In this document: positions 26,193-33,813 of the stretch, in pieces
Numbering within the stretch: position 1 is the first letter of the stretch
How the letters are laid out: the number at the start of each line of letters is the position of its first letter
NCBI RefSeq assembly: GCF_016735515.1
Contig: NZ_JAERQZ010000001.1
Coordinates: 62,001 to 126,000 of the forward strand
From: Piscinibacter sp. HJYY11
GTDB taxonomy: Bacteria; Pseudomonadota; Gammaproteobacteria; Burkholderiales; Burkholderiaceae_C
DNA: 64,000 bases
Reading direction: 5' to 3'
Position numbers and translations under genes: made by a program
Notes under the pieces: generated by a model
What the model was told of the DNA's origin: nothing
The model's database searches: none
Seen by the model: the letters and a program-made list of their open reading frames with translations, nothing else

Positions 26193-28763
26193 TCAGCCCG
26201 AGGTCAGCAGCCGCAAAGCCTGGGTGATGGTCTGGCGTTTCTTGAAGTAGGCCTTCCAGGGGTCTTCCTGGCGGAACGACAGGTAGTCGCGAAGTGTCGC
26301 GATGGTCCAGTGGGCACCGCTCTTGAGCTCGTTCAACTGCTCCCAGGCTACCGGCACGGACACCCCGAGGCCTGGCCTCGACCGCGCTGAATACGCGGCC
26401 GCCGTGGTCTGGCCGTGCCCGTTGCGCAGGTAGTCCACGAAGATCTTGCCGACCCGGTTGGCGGGCCCGCTCTTGGCGACGAAACGGTCCGGGATCACGC
26501 GCGCCAGGTGCTGCACCATCAGATGGGAGAAGCGTTTGACGGTCTCGTAGTCGTGCTTCTGGCCGAGCGGCACGACGACGTGCAGTCCCTTGCCGCCGCT
26601 GGTCTTGAGCCATGCCTCGAGCTTCAACTCTTCGAGCAAGGTGCGCGTGAGCAGTGCCGCCTCCTGCACCCGGTTCCACTTCACGCCCTCGCCGGGGTCG
26701 AGGTCGAAGACGACCCGGTCCGGGTAGTCGATGTTCCTTGCCACCGAGTTCCAGGTGTGGAATTCGATCACGTTCATCTGCGCGGCATTGGCCAGTGCCT
26801 GCGCGTTGGGCACTTCGAGCAGGGCCGCATGACCTGGCCAGAGGGCAGGGTCCAGCTCCTTCATGCCGGGGATGCTGAGCTTGTCATCGTGCTTCTGGAA
26901 GAAGAGCTGGCCGGTGATGCCCTGCGGTCCGCGTACCAGCGACACAGGTCGGCCTTTCAGGTGGGGCAGCATCCACTCGGCAACGCTTTCGTAGTAGCGC
27001 ACCAGGTCCAGCTTGGTGAGGCCGGTGGTGGGATCGATCACACGTCCCGGGTTCGAGACCTTCACCGAGGACGCCTTGGGCTTCGACTTCGTCGTCGCCG
27101 GACCGGGCTGCGCCAGGGTCACGGCGTGCTCCTTCGTGATGGCGGTCCAGGGCTTGTCCTTGCGCACCCCCTGGAAGGTGGCGTGGCGGATCTTTCCATC
27201 CGGCGTCCATTCCGAGAACGTCACCTCGACCACCATCTGCGGTTTGACCCAGTGTTCGTCGCCGGGCTTGCGCTTCGACCACCGTCCCGGCGTGATCAAC
27301 GTTGGGTCGACCGACGGCCTGTCGCTGCGGAGCTGCTCGAGGGCCTTGCGCAGCGCGACCCCGGTGGGGTGGTCCCATCCAGTGCCGACGCTGCCGCCAT
27401 AGACGAGCCCGCCGCCTTCGTGGTAGCCCAGCAGCAAGGCACCGACTTCGCCGGGCGCACCCGACCGGTCGCTGAAGCCGAGCACGACGAACTCCTGCCG
27501 CTCCTTGCATTTGAGCTTGAGCCAGGTCTCGGTGCGGCTGCCCGACGTGTACGGCGCGTCCCGCCGTTTGGCGATGACCCCTTCCAGCTTGAGCGCACAC
27601 GCCGCCTGCACGACCGCACCCGCGTCGGCGGGGAACTCGTCGCTGTAGCGGACCCGGTCGCTGAGCCTGCCCTCGAGCAGTTGCTTCAGAAGCTGCTTGC
27701 GGGCGTAGAGCGGCGCTGCCCGGAGGTCGTAGCCGCCCAGGAAGGGGATGTCGAACAGGAAGTAGCTGATCGATTCAGTTCCGGACGTCGTGAAGGCGTT
27801 CTGCAGCGCGTTGAAGTCGGTGCGGCCGTCCTCGTCGATGACGACCGCCTCGCCGTCGAGCCAGCCCGAGTCGATGCCGAGCTGTTCGAGTTCCGCAGCC
27901 AAGGGCTTCAGCTTGTGCGTCCAGTCATGGCCGCCGCTGGTGATGAGCTTGACCTTGCCGGCGTCGATGCGCGCCATGATCCGATAGCCGTCGAACTTGA
28001 TCTCGTAGATCCAGTCACCCGCCGGCGGCGAGCCCTTGATCAATGTCGCCTTCTGTGGGGCGAGTGTGGCGGGGAGCCGGGCCTTGACGGCGCCAGTCAG
28101 GGTGGTGGACTGCCCTGTCTGGTGCGACGTCGTCCCATCCTTCGAGCTGCCTTCTCGCGCCTCCACCAACCCCAGCGGCTTGGCGATCACGCTGTCAGGC
28201 AGCGCCCTGACGACGTCGTACTCGTCCAGCGGCCGCACCCATTCATCTCTTTTCTTGAAAAGCATCCACGGGTCCTGCTTGTCGTCTGGCTTGCGGATCC
28301 TGACCAGCTCCCACAGGCCTGCGAGCTTCTCGCCGTGGAGTCGGAAGACGAGCTTGCCCTTGCGCATGCCGTCGCGCGGGTCACTGACGGGGTCCCAGGT
28401 GCCGCGGTCCCAGACGATGACGGTGCCGGCACCGTATTGGCCTGGCGGGATGGTGCCCTCGAAGCCGCCGTAGCTCACGGGATGGTCCTCGACGTGGATC
28501 GCCATCCGCTTCTCCTTCGGGTCGTAGCACGGACCTTTCGGGACGGCCCAGCTCAGCAGCACGCCGTCCAGCTCCAGACGGAAGTCGTAGTGCAGGCGAC
28601 TCGCGGCGTGCTTCTGGATCACGAAACTCAAGTCCTTGCGCGGCGGTGCGGCAAGGCCTGGCGGCTCCTGCGTCTTGGTGAAGTCGCGCTTGGTGCGGTA
28701 CCGGTGCAGCGCATCCTCGCTCGCCTCAGCGCGCGCCGAAGGACGGGCAGGGCGTGTGGACAT
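26193..28763 (-). CDS. ligD: Multifunctional DNA ligase D (3'-phosphoesterase, ligase, polymerase)
   Basis: The 856-residue protein has the PE-LIG-POL order of Pseudomonas-type LigD. The phosphoesterase (about 25-175) has KHAASRLHYDFRLELDGVLL with metal/catalytic His residues and HVEDHPVSYGGFEG. The ligase domain (about 225-540) has the nucleotidyl-lysine motif EIKFDGYRIMARI, then LDGEAVVIDEDG and EGVIAKRRDAPY. The polymerase/primase domain (about 565-850) has the metal-binding motif VVFDLDPGEGV. It works with Ku in non-homologous end joining. No ku gene is in the window. The end at 26193 follows a 270-base stretch with no gene. Confidence 0.96.
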   Translation of the reverse strand: MSTRPARPSARAEASEDALHRYRTKRDFTKTQEPPGLAAPPRKDLSFVIQKHAASRLHYDFRLELDGVLLSWAVPKGPCYDPKEKRMAIHVEDHPVSYGGFEGTIPPGQYGAGTVIVWDRGTWDPVSDPRDGMRKGKLVFRLHGEKLAGLWELVRIRKPDDKQDPWMLFKKRDEWVRPLDEYDVVRALPDSVIAKPLGLVEAREGSSKDGTTSHQTGQSTTLTGAVKARLPATLAPQKATLIKGSPPAGDWIYEIKFDGYRIMARIDAGKVKLITSGGHDWTHKLKPLAAELEQLGIDSGWLDGEAVVIDEDGRTDFNALQNAFTTSGTESISYFLFDIPFLGGYDLRAAPLYARKQLLKQLLEGRLSDRVRYSDEFPADAGAVVQAACALKLEGVIAKRRDAPYTSGSRTETWLKLKCKERQEFVVLGFSDRSGAPGEVGALLLGYHEGGGLVYGGSVGTGWDHPTGVALRKALEQLRSDRPSVDPTLITPGRWSKRKPGDEHWVKPQMVVEVTFSEWTPDGKIRHATFQGVRKDKPWTAITKEHAVTLAQPGPATTKSKPKASSVKVSNPGRVIDPTTGLTKLDLVRYYESVAEWMLPHLKGRPVSLVRGPQGITGQLFFQKHDDKLSIPGMKELDPALWPGHAALLEVPNAQALANAAQMNVIEFHTWNSVARNIDYPDRVVFDLDPGEGVKWNRVQEAALLTRTLLEELKLEAWLKTSGGKGLHVVVPLGQKHDYETVKRFSHLMVQHLARVIPDRFVAKSGPANRVGKIFVDYLRNGHGQTTAAAYSARSRPGLGVSVPVAWEQLNELKSGAHWTIATLRDYLSFRQEDPWKAYFKKRQTITQALRLLTSG

Positions 28764-28768
28764 GGTGC

Positions 28769-28999
28769 CTAGGACTGGGCCAGGTTGCCTGGCACGGCCC
28801 CGGAGCGTGCGCGGCCGAGTTTGGTGAGCCCATCCCCGGTCCTGCTCACCCAGCCCTCGAGCAGGGCCTTCTCGATCGCTTGCTCGGCATCACCTGGTGC
28901 CAGGCCGCGTCTTTCCAGTTCGGTTCGGAATTGTCCGTCGGAGACGAAGTCGCCGGGTAGTTGGGCGAGGGCGCCCTTGATGTGCATCTCAAGTTCCAT
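28769..28999 (-). CDS. Small hypothetical protein next to ligD
   Basis: ATG 28999 has an AGGAG ribosome binding site eleven bases upstream and gives a 76-residue protein (MELEMHIKGALAQLPGDFVS...). It is helical with a winged-helix-like pattern (LERRGLAPGDAEQAIEKALL, then GWVSRTGDGLTKLGRA). It ends five bases before the ligD start on the same strand, so the two are probably co-transcribed. The family was not recognised. A small DNA-binding partner of LigD is possible but unproven. Confidence 0.6.
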   Translation of the reverse strand: MELEMHIKGALAQLPGDFVSDGQFRTELERRGLAPGDAEQAIEKALLEGWVSRTGDGLTKLGRARSGAVPGNLAQS

Positions 29000-29165
29000 G
29001 TGCTTCTCCTGCTGGAGAACACCAGCAACGTGCATGCCGAAGATGGCCCCGCAGCGCGGCATCGAGACGAAGGCAGCACGCTCCTACGGCAGCTTGCGAC
29101 TTGCGCTGACGGAAGCCTGCGGCTCCTTGTTCTACCTTGATCGCTCCCTGTATTCGGAGACCACC

Positions 29166-29354
29166 ATGTCGGACAACAAGCAGCAAAGCGGCGGCCAGGA
29201 CCGCGAACGGATCAACGTCAACCAGGACTACGAGCTTCGCGACTGGGCCGAGAAGTACCAGGTGAGCCCGGACGAGCTGAAGAAGGCGGTGGCCAAGGTC
29301 GGCGACCGCGCCAAGGATGTGGAAGCCCACCTGAAGCGTGGGGAGCGTGGCTAA
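29166..29354 (+). CDS. DUF3606-domain small protein
   Basis: The 62-residue protein starts at ATG 29166 after a GGAG site. The body reads RINVNQDYELRDWAEKYQVS then PDELKKAVAKVGDRAKDVEA, the full DUF3606 pattern (an 'I.v.e.yElryW...fgvt.e.L..AV..vG....dV...L' motif). Proteins of this kind are small, soluble and of unknown function, often beside stress or repair genes. It overlaps the following zinc-ribbon frame, which suggests coupling. Confidence 0.88.
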   Translation: MSDNKQQSGGQDRERINVNQDYELRDWAEKYQVSPDELKKAVAKVGDRAKDVEAHLKRGERG

Positions 29355-29538
29355 GTGTTCGAACTGCGGCCGCGACTATGCGGCCGTCTCACCACAGTGG
29401 GGCTCTCGCTGCGGCGAGTGCCTGGCGAAGGAGATCGAAGCGTTGTTGACGACGCTTCGAGTGGAAGAGCGAAAGCCGCCAAGGCGCGCGGAAGATTCCG
29501 CACCTGCGACCGAAAGACGCAAGGCATCCGCAGAATGA
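29347..29538 (+). CDS. Small zinc-ribbon-like protein
   Basis: From GTG 29347 (an earlier GTG at 29338 is possible) the frame gives 63 residues. Two CxxC pairs (CSNCGRDY and CGEC) are separated by 16 residues, a zinc-ribbon spacing. The second half is a basic, lysine/arginine-rich tail. It overlaps the DUF3606 stop by eight bases, which supports co-translation. No family could be named. Confidence 0.5.
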   Translation: MAKCSNCGRDYAAVSPQWGSRCGECLAKEIEALLTTLRVEERKPPRRAEDSAPATERRKASAE

Positions 29539-29678
29539 CCCGACGCCTTGCGACCTGGAACGTCAACGACATCCGCAAGCGGCTCCCACTGCTTCTCGCA
29601 TGAATGGACGGCGAAGCCCGATGTGGTCACGCCGCAGGAGCTCAGGTGCAACCACGCGGCGTTTGCTGTCGCTGCCCT
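29535..29678 (+). pseudogene. Decayed exodeoxyribonuclease III (xthA-like) 5' fragment
   Basis: ATG 29535 starts RRLATWNVNDIRKRLPLLLA, the typical N-terminus of XthA-type exonuclease III, then hits a stop. Four extra bases (TGAA) follow. The next frame continues WTAKPDVVTPQELRCNHAAF and AVAAL, matching the family's 'W...kPDvvclQElK...' segment. Only about 50 residues remain and the catalytic Asp/His positions of the full enzyme are absent. The cysteine-to-threonine change in the VxLQE block is a further sign of decay. Confidence 0.7.
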
Positions 29679-29840
29679 TGGCTTGGCCTCTGCGTGGCGC
29701 GCGAGATTTTGCGAAGTCACGGTGGGACGGTCGACGTTGCCTCTCAAGATGGACGAGTCGTTTTCTCAGTCGTGCTCACCCCGGCCACGGACGAGACACT
29801 CCCAGCAGGGGTTCCAGGGTCGCTTCCCTTCAGACTTTGA
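29679..29840 (+). pseudogene. C-terminal fragment of a histidine kinase ATPase domain
   Basis: Immediately after the xthA remnant, in another frame, the reading is GLCVAREILRSHGGTVDVAS followed by VVFSVVLTPA. This corresponds to the G2 box and last strands of a HATPase domain ('GLGLaivreiv..HGGtv.v.S..g..f.v.LP'). No H-box or N box precedes it. The glycine-leucine-glycine of the G box is partly altered. It is a chimeric scar joined to xthA DNA. Confidence 0.65.
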
Positions 29841-29849
29841 AGCCACACG

Positions 29850-30077
29850 TCACTTGTCGACCTCGCTCTCGGGCACGATCTTGCCGGAGCGTACGTACTC
29901 TTCGTAAGAGGTCCGAGGGATCGCTGCCGATCCAACAATCCCCTTTTCAGCCTCCCAGCTCAGCGTTGCACTGTCTGGCGCCAGGTCGACCTCCACGCGG
30001 CCTTGGGGAATCTCCATAGGGACACCATCGCCAGGCGTATAGGTCACGGTGCCGGCGATTCTTGCGAAATGAGTCAT
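29850..30077 (-). CDS. Small conserved hypothetical protein
   Basis: ATG 30077 gives a 75-residue protein: MTHFARIAGTVTYTPGDGVP then a strand-rich stretch (RVEVDLAPDSATLSW) and GSAAIPRTSYEEYVRSG. Short beta-rich proteins with this 'TVTYTPGDG-P' opening occur in Burkholderiales. The function is unknown. It has no signal peptide and no cysteine. It lies 10 bases from the end of the kinase relic, on the opposite strand. Confidence 0.7.
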   Translation of the reverse strand: MTHFARIAGTVTYTPGDGVPMEIPQGRVEVDLAPDSATLSWEAEKGIVGSAAIPRTSYEEYVRSGKIVPESEVDK

Positions 30078-30350
30078 AGCACTCCGATGTCGTGTGTTCA
30101 AAACGCCGGCCTGTGAGAGCACCGGGCCGTAGTGAGATACCGGAATATCCGCCTCTCAGGTGACCTCTTGGCAGCCGACGTGCCACGCTCATCACCCGAA
30201 GACCGCTTACGCATCCAACACCACCGCTCTTGTGGAGGCCGGTGTTCGTCAGGAGTTAATGGGCCGAACGATGGTTCAAGCAGAAGATGCCCACAGAGAT
30301 CCTCGGTTCTCCCTGGCACCCAAGTCGTCGTACGCACCAGCCGCCGCTAA

Positions 30351-30620
30351 CTAGCCGTTGTTGGAGACGCTTCGTAGTCGAATCGGTCCGCCTGGCTGCG
30401 TCGCGTCGACAGGAGCGCCGCTTCGCGTCACAACGATGCGGTTCGCGTCCGCAAGACTTTGCGCCACTTGTCGAATCTGCGGCATCAAAGGGCGCCATGC
30501 CTCAGCCTCCAGCGCGCGAGCGACCTCGGAAGGGCAAATCGTGGCGCCGGGTCTGCGTGCAGCCAGCAACTCGAAGATCTTCGCCTCGATCGTTGCGCTC
30601 GTGAATTGACCCTTCGACAT
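30351..30620 (-). CDS. DUF3253-domain protein
   Basis: The 89-residue protein begins MSKGQFTSATIEAKIFELLA and continues RRPGATICPSEVARALEAEA, W-R-x-L-M-P-Q-I-R and IVVTRSGAPVD. This is the full DUF3253 pattern, a predicted winged helix. It starts seven bases after the SRAP gene stop on the same strand, so both are likely one transcript. The role is not known; the operon context suggests the DNA-damage response. Confidence 0.85.
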   Translation of the reverse strand: MSKGQFTSATIEAKIFELLAARRPGATICPSEVARALEAEAWRPLMPQIRQVAQSLADANRIVVTRSGAPVDATQPGGPIRLRSVSNNG

Positions 30621-30627
30621 CGCGAAC

Positions 30628-31590
30628 TCACGCAGCAAGACGGTGTTCGTAGTACGGCCGCTCCCGGTCATCCAGGACCGCATATGACGCATTGAGGTCG
30701 GCGGCATTTGGTTGGAGCCACGCATCGAGGTTCTCAGCCCGGATCGGAACGATGCAACGGTCATGGCCGGCAGCCGACACCTCTGCCGGCGGTTCGTCGG
30801 TGATGGCTGCAAACGAGAGCAAGCCATCGGGAATCTCAGGCCCGGTCCATTGCGACCAGAGACAGGCCACCACCATCAAGGGCAGTCCACGCGGCTGGAA
30901 CTCCAGCACGGTGTTGCTGACTTTCTCGCCCGGCCGCAACTCCCGGCCTTCCATGCGATGGGTCTCGACGTTCTCGAAGAACTTGGTGGCCAGCATCACG
31001 CCGTGCGAGGTGCCGAAGGTCGTCTTCCAATACCGATTCAGGCTGTCTCGCCGAGCGTTGTAGGTGCCTGGAAACTTCCTGTCGTTCTCGAAAGCCTTGC
31101 CCGCAGGCAGGCACTGATAGCGCATCGGCTTCACGACGCGCTGTCCGTCTTCCAGCACGATGACGGGGACGTAGTGCATCGGGTAGATGCGTGAATCGTC
31201 CTCCCGCAGTTCCGTGCGCTTGAGGTCGTCGATCCAGCCCATGATCTGCCGGATCTTGTTGGTGGCGATCCGCTGATCATTGAGCGCCGCGTCGGTGGTT
31301 TTCGTCTGCAGCTTGCGCTCGGCGTTGGCGAGCCGGGTGCGCTGCTGGAACAGGCGCTGTTCGAACTCGAGCTGCTGCTGCGCTGCAAAGCGGTCGATCA
31401 ACTCCTTGACCTGGCGCTCATCATCATTGGTCGGGTTGGAGAACCACGCTTCGATGGCCTTCGGCACGGAGATCTTGGGGTCCGACAGTCTCCGATAGAA
31501 GAGGTCGTAGAACTCCTTGATGCTGATGCGCGCGTTGAAGTCTCGAACGTAGGTTCGATAGTCAGACCACACAAGCGCCGAGTAGCACAT
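30628..31590 (-). CDS. SRAP (YedK/HMCES-like) protein with an inserted coiled coil
   Basis: ATG 31590 gives MCYSAL..., so the catalytic cysteine is residue 2 after methionine removal, as in SRAP proteins that crosslink to abasic sites in single-stranded DNA. Other family positions appear later: KFPGTYNARRDSL, FFENVETHR at the place of 'GFYEW', and ITDEPPAEVSAAGHDRCIVP with the conserved Thr and His. The protein has 320 residues against about 220 usual. The difference is a helical, glutamine/arginine-rich insert at about 60-130 (QQQLEFEQRLFQQRTRLANA). The gene diverges from imuA and its promoter lies close to the LexA box. Confidence 0.88.
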   Translation of the reverse strand: MCYSALVWSDYRTYVRDFNARISIKEFYDLFYRRLSDPKISVPKAIEAWFSNPTNDDERQVKELIDRFAAQQQLEFEQRLFQQRTRLANAERKLQTKTTDAALNDQRIATNKIRQIMGWIDDLKRTELREDDSRIYPMHYVPVIVLEDGQRVVKPMRYQCLPAGKAFENDRKFPGTYNARRDSLNRYWKTTFGTSHGVMLATKFFENVETHRMEGRELRPGEKVSNTVLEFQPRGLPLMVVACLWSQWTGPEIPDGLLSFAAITDEPPAEVSAAGHDRCIVPIRAENLDAWLQPNAADLNASYAVLDDRERPYYEHRLAA

Positions 31591-31706
31591 GGCATCTCCA
31601 GTGACTGCAACGTCGCCATTGTGCGAATTCACCGCTCGCAGGGTGATTGGGCGTTGTCCGACCCTTCCTACGGTGTAACGGGCTGGCTTTTTCGCAGCCG
31701 GACGGG

Positions 31707-31726
31707 TACTGTATGGGCATCCAGTA
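31707..31726. promoter_or_regulatory. LexA/SOS box upstream of imuA
   Basis: TACTGTATGGGCATCCAGTA matches the 20-base LexA consensus with symmetrical ends (TACTG/CAGTA); the right half-site is CCAG instead of ACAG. A TATAGC -10 candidate at 31725-31730 would put transcription start a few bases before ATG 31740, leaving almost no leader. The site also lies 117 bases upstream of the divergent SRAP start. Confidence 0.75.
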
Positions 31727-31739
31727 TAGCGATTTATCC

Positions 31740-32555
31740 ATGCCAGAGCTGCCAGCTTGGCAGGAGCCCTTGCCGCTCCAGCCCAGTGCCCCACCTTCTC
31801 GTCGACCTGTTTTGCCGCCCGCCGTGGAGGCGGCGCTTTGGCATGGCCACGAGCTCGGCGCATCAACGCATGCTGTGGTGTCAAGCGGCTTCGCTGCTCT
31901 CGATCAAGAGCTTCCGGGTGGCGGGTGGCCTTGCCAAGCGCTCACTGAACTCCTCCAAGCCCAGCCCTCCGTACTCGAGTGGCGGCTGCTCTCGCCGGCA
32001 CTGAGGGACGTGACCGCGCGTCACCAGACGGTCGTCGTCATTGCATCACCGATGCGGCCGCACATGCCAGGGCTGCAGCAGCTGGGCCTGAGCGAGCGGC
32101 ACCTGATTTGGATCGATGCGCAAACCCCCGCTCACCGTCTTTGGTCCGTGGAGCAGATGCTCAAGGCCAACGCCTGTGGCGCCTTGGTGGCATGGCTGGA
32201 TCAGGTGCGGCCGGAGCAGGTCCGCAGGCTGCAGGTGTGCGCACAGCGCTTTGAAGGCATGGCGGTGCTGTGCCGACCGGAGCGGGCGCGTCATGAAGCG
32301 TCGGCGGCACCACTGCGCGTGCACGCCTCGCTCGGGACCGACTGGCAACTGCAGGTGCAGGTGCTGAAGCGCCGCGGGCCGGTCCACGAGGGTGTCATGG
32401 AACTGGCGGCCGTCCCGGGTGGCCTGGAAACGGTGCTGACGCCGCGCACCCTCCGCCCAAGTCTTCTCACCCCTTCTCGTCACGAGGTGCATGCCGATGT
32501 TGTGGGCAGCACTGCTATTGCCATCCGCACCCGACGCCGAGTCGCCTCCCATTGA
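31740..32555 (+). CDS. imuA: ImuA, translesion synthesis accessory protein
   Basis: The protein has 271 residues from ATG 31740; an earlier in-frame ATG (31713) lies inside the LexA box and is unlikely. It shows the RecA-like ImuA/SulA-type layout: VVSSGFAALDQELPGGGWP (the usual 'tG...LD..LPGGGwp' opening), LTELLQAQPSVLEWRLL, VVVIASP and LIWIDAQTPAHRLWSVEQML. It lacks a proper Walker A lysine, as usual for ImuA. It supports ImuB and DnaE2 in damage-induced mutagenesis. It overlaps imuB by 65 bases. Confidence 0.93.
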   Translation: MPELPAWQEPLPLQPSAPPSRRPVLPPAVEAALWHGHELGASTHAVVSSGFAALDQELPGGGWPCQALTELLQAQPSVLEWRLLSPALRDVTARHQTVVVIASPMRPHMPGLQQLGLSERHLIWIDAQTPAHRLWSVEQMLKANACGALVAWLDQVRPEQVRRLQVCAQRFEGMAVLCRPERARHEASAAPLRVHASLGTDWQLQVQVLKRRGPVHEGVMELAAVPGGLETVLTPRTLRPSLLTPSRHEVHADVVGSTAIAIRTRRRVASH

Positions 32556-33813
32556 TGCGGTCCGAGGTCTTTCGCTTTGGTGCCTGCAGTTCACGCCCCG
32601 GGTCGCCATCGTCGAAGAATCCGCCGTCGTCATGGAGCTCAAGGCGAGCGTGCGCCTCTTCGGCGGCGGCAAGGCCTTGCGTGCCCGCGTCGAGGAGGAA
32701 GCCAAGGACCTGGGCGTCACGCAGGTGTCGTGGGCTCCGACGAGCCTGGCCGCCGTGGCGTTCGCACGCGCTGGCGTGCCCAATGGCTTTCGAGAGCCTC
32801 TCGATCGGCTGCTCGATCGTCTGCCCATGTCATGCCTGGTGGGCGTTACGCGCCATGAGGCCACGCTGTCGCGCATTGGCTGCCGCACCCTGGGCGACGT
32901 GCGGAAACTGCCCCGAGGTGGGCTGAGCCGCCGCTTCGACAAGGAACTGCTCTGCCAGCTCGACCAGGCGTATGGGCTTCTGCCGGAAGCTCACGAACGG
33001 GTGGTGATGCCAGAGACCTTCCGCTCCCGGCTCGAATTGCCTTCGCGCATCGAGCACGCACCGGCCATCCTGTTCGGGGCACGTCGGCTGTTGATGCAGT
33101 TGTGCGGCTGGTTGACCGCTCGGCATGCCGGTGTCACCACCTGCACCTTGAAGTGGTGCCATGACGTCATGCGGTCGAAGACGGCTGGAGATGGTGGAGA
33201 GCTCACCATCCGCACCGCCGAGCCGATGCGCGACCTGGAGCACCTGAGCCGTCTTCTCGCCGAGCACCTGGCCAAGGTCGAACTCAAGGCGCCCGTCGGT
33301 GACCTGGAGCTGCTGGCAGACGATGTCATCCCGCTGGAGGAGCGCAGCGCGTCTCTGATCCCAGATCCACGCGCAGGTGACGAATCGCTGACCCTGGTAC
33401 TCGAGCGCATTGCCGCGCGACTTGGCGCTGACAAGGTCCTGCGGCCGGTGACGGGCGAAGATCACCGGCCCGAATGGAGCGTCCATTGGCAGCCAGCACC
33501 GCTGCCTCACCCGCGCCAACTCGCGCGCCAGGACGAGCTGCCGCAACCGAACTTCCTGCTCGACAAGCCGCTGCGCCTGGACACCCACGAGAACCGGCCG
33601 CGCTTCCAAGGGCCGCTTCAGCTCATCACCGGTCCGCATCGCGTCGAAGGGGGTTGGTGGCACCGTGTGTCAGCGGAGGAGGGCGCCACGGCGCTCAACG
33701 TCCAGCGCGACTACTGGGTGGCCAACAGTGCCTACGCCGGCACGCTCTGGATCTACCAGGAAAGGCTCGCCGACGACCAGACCGCCTGGTACCTGCAGGG
33801 GCGATTCGCATGA
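32491..33813 (+). CDS. imuB: ImuB, Y-family polymerase-like protein
   Basis: The 440-residue protein starts MPMLWAALLLPSAP. It has a Y-family fold: LSLWCLQFTPRVAIVEESAV where active polymerases carry catalytic acids, MELKASVRLFGG, LAAVAFARAG, and the helix-hairpin-helix L-S-R-I-G-C-R-T-L-G-D-V. The metal-binding Asp/Glu residues of true Y-family enzymes are missing, as in all ImuB proteins. It acts as a hub that recruits DnaE2, ImuA and the sliding clamp. The overlap with dnaE2 is ATGA, so translation is coupled. Confidence 0.94.
   Translation: MPMLWAALLLPSAPDAESPPIDAVRGLSLWCLQFTPRVAIVEESAVVMELKASVRLFGGGKALRARVEEEAKDLGVTQVSWAPTSLAAVAFARAGVPNGFREPLDRLLDRLPMSCLVGVTRHEATLSRIGCRTLGDVRKLPRGGLSRRFDKELLCQLDQAYGLLPEAHERVVMPETFRSRLELPSRIEHAPAILFGARRLLMQLCGWLTARHAGVTTCTLKWCHDVMRSKTAGDGGELTIRTAEPMRDLEHLSRLLAEHLAKVELKAPVGDLELLADDVIPLEERSASLIPDPRAGDESLTLVLERIAARLGADKVLRPVTGEDHRPEWSVHWQPAPLPHPRQLARQDELPQPNFLLDKPLRLDTHENRPRFQGPLQLITGPHRVEGGWWHRVSAEEGATALNVQRDYWVANSAYAGTLWIYQERLADDQTAWYLQGRFA

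Noticed and set aside
26415..28772. A 785-codon open frame opposite ligD, and similar long frames opposite the EAL protein and the WcaI-like gene
   Set aside because: High GC at third positions keeps the complementary frame open; their translations are low-complexity and match no family, while the opposite strand has clear domains.
30078..30350. A small gene in the gap between the DUF3253 gene and the 75-residue gene
   Set aside because: Both plus-strand frames lack family resemblance and a ribosome binding site.
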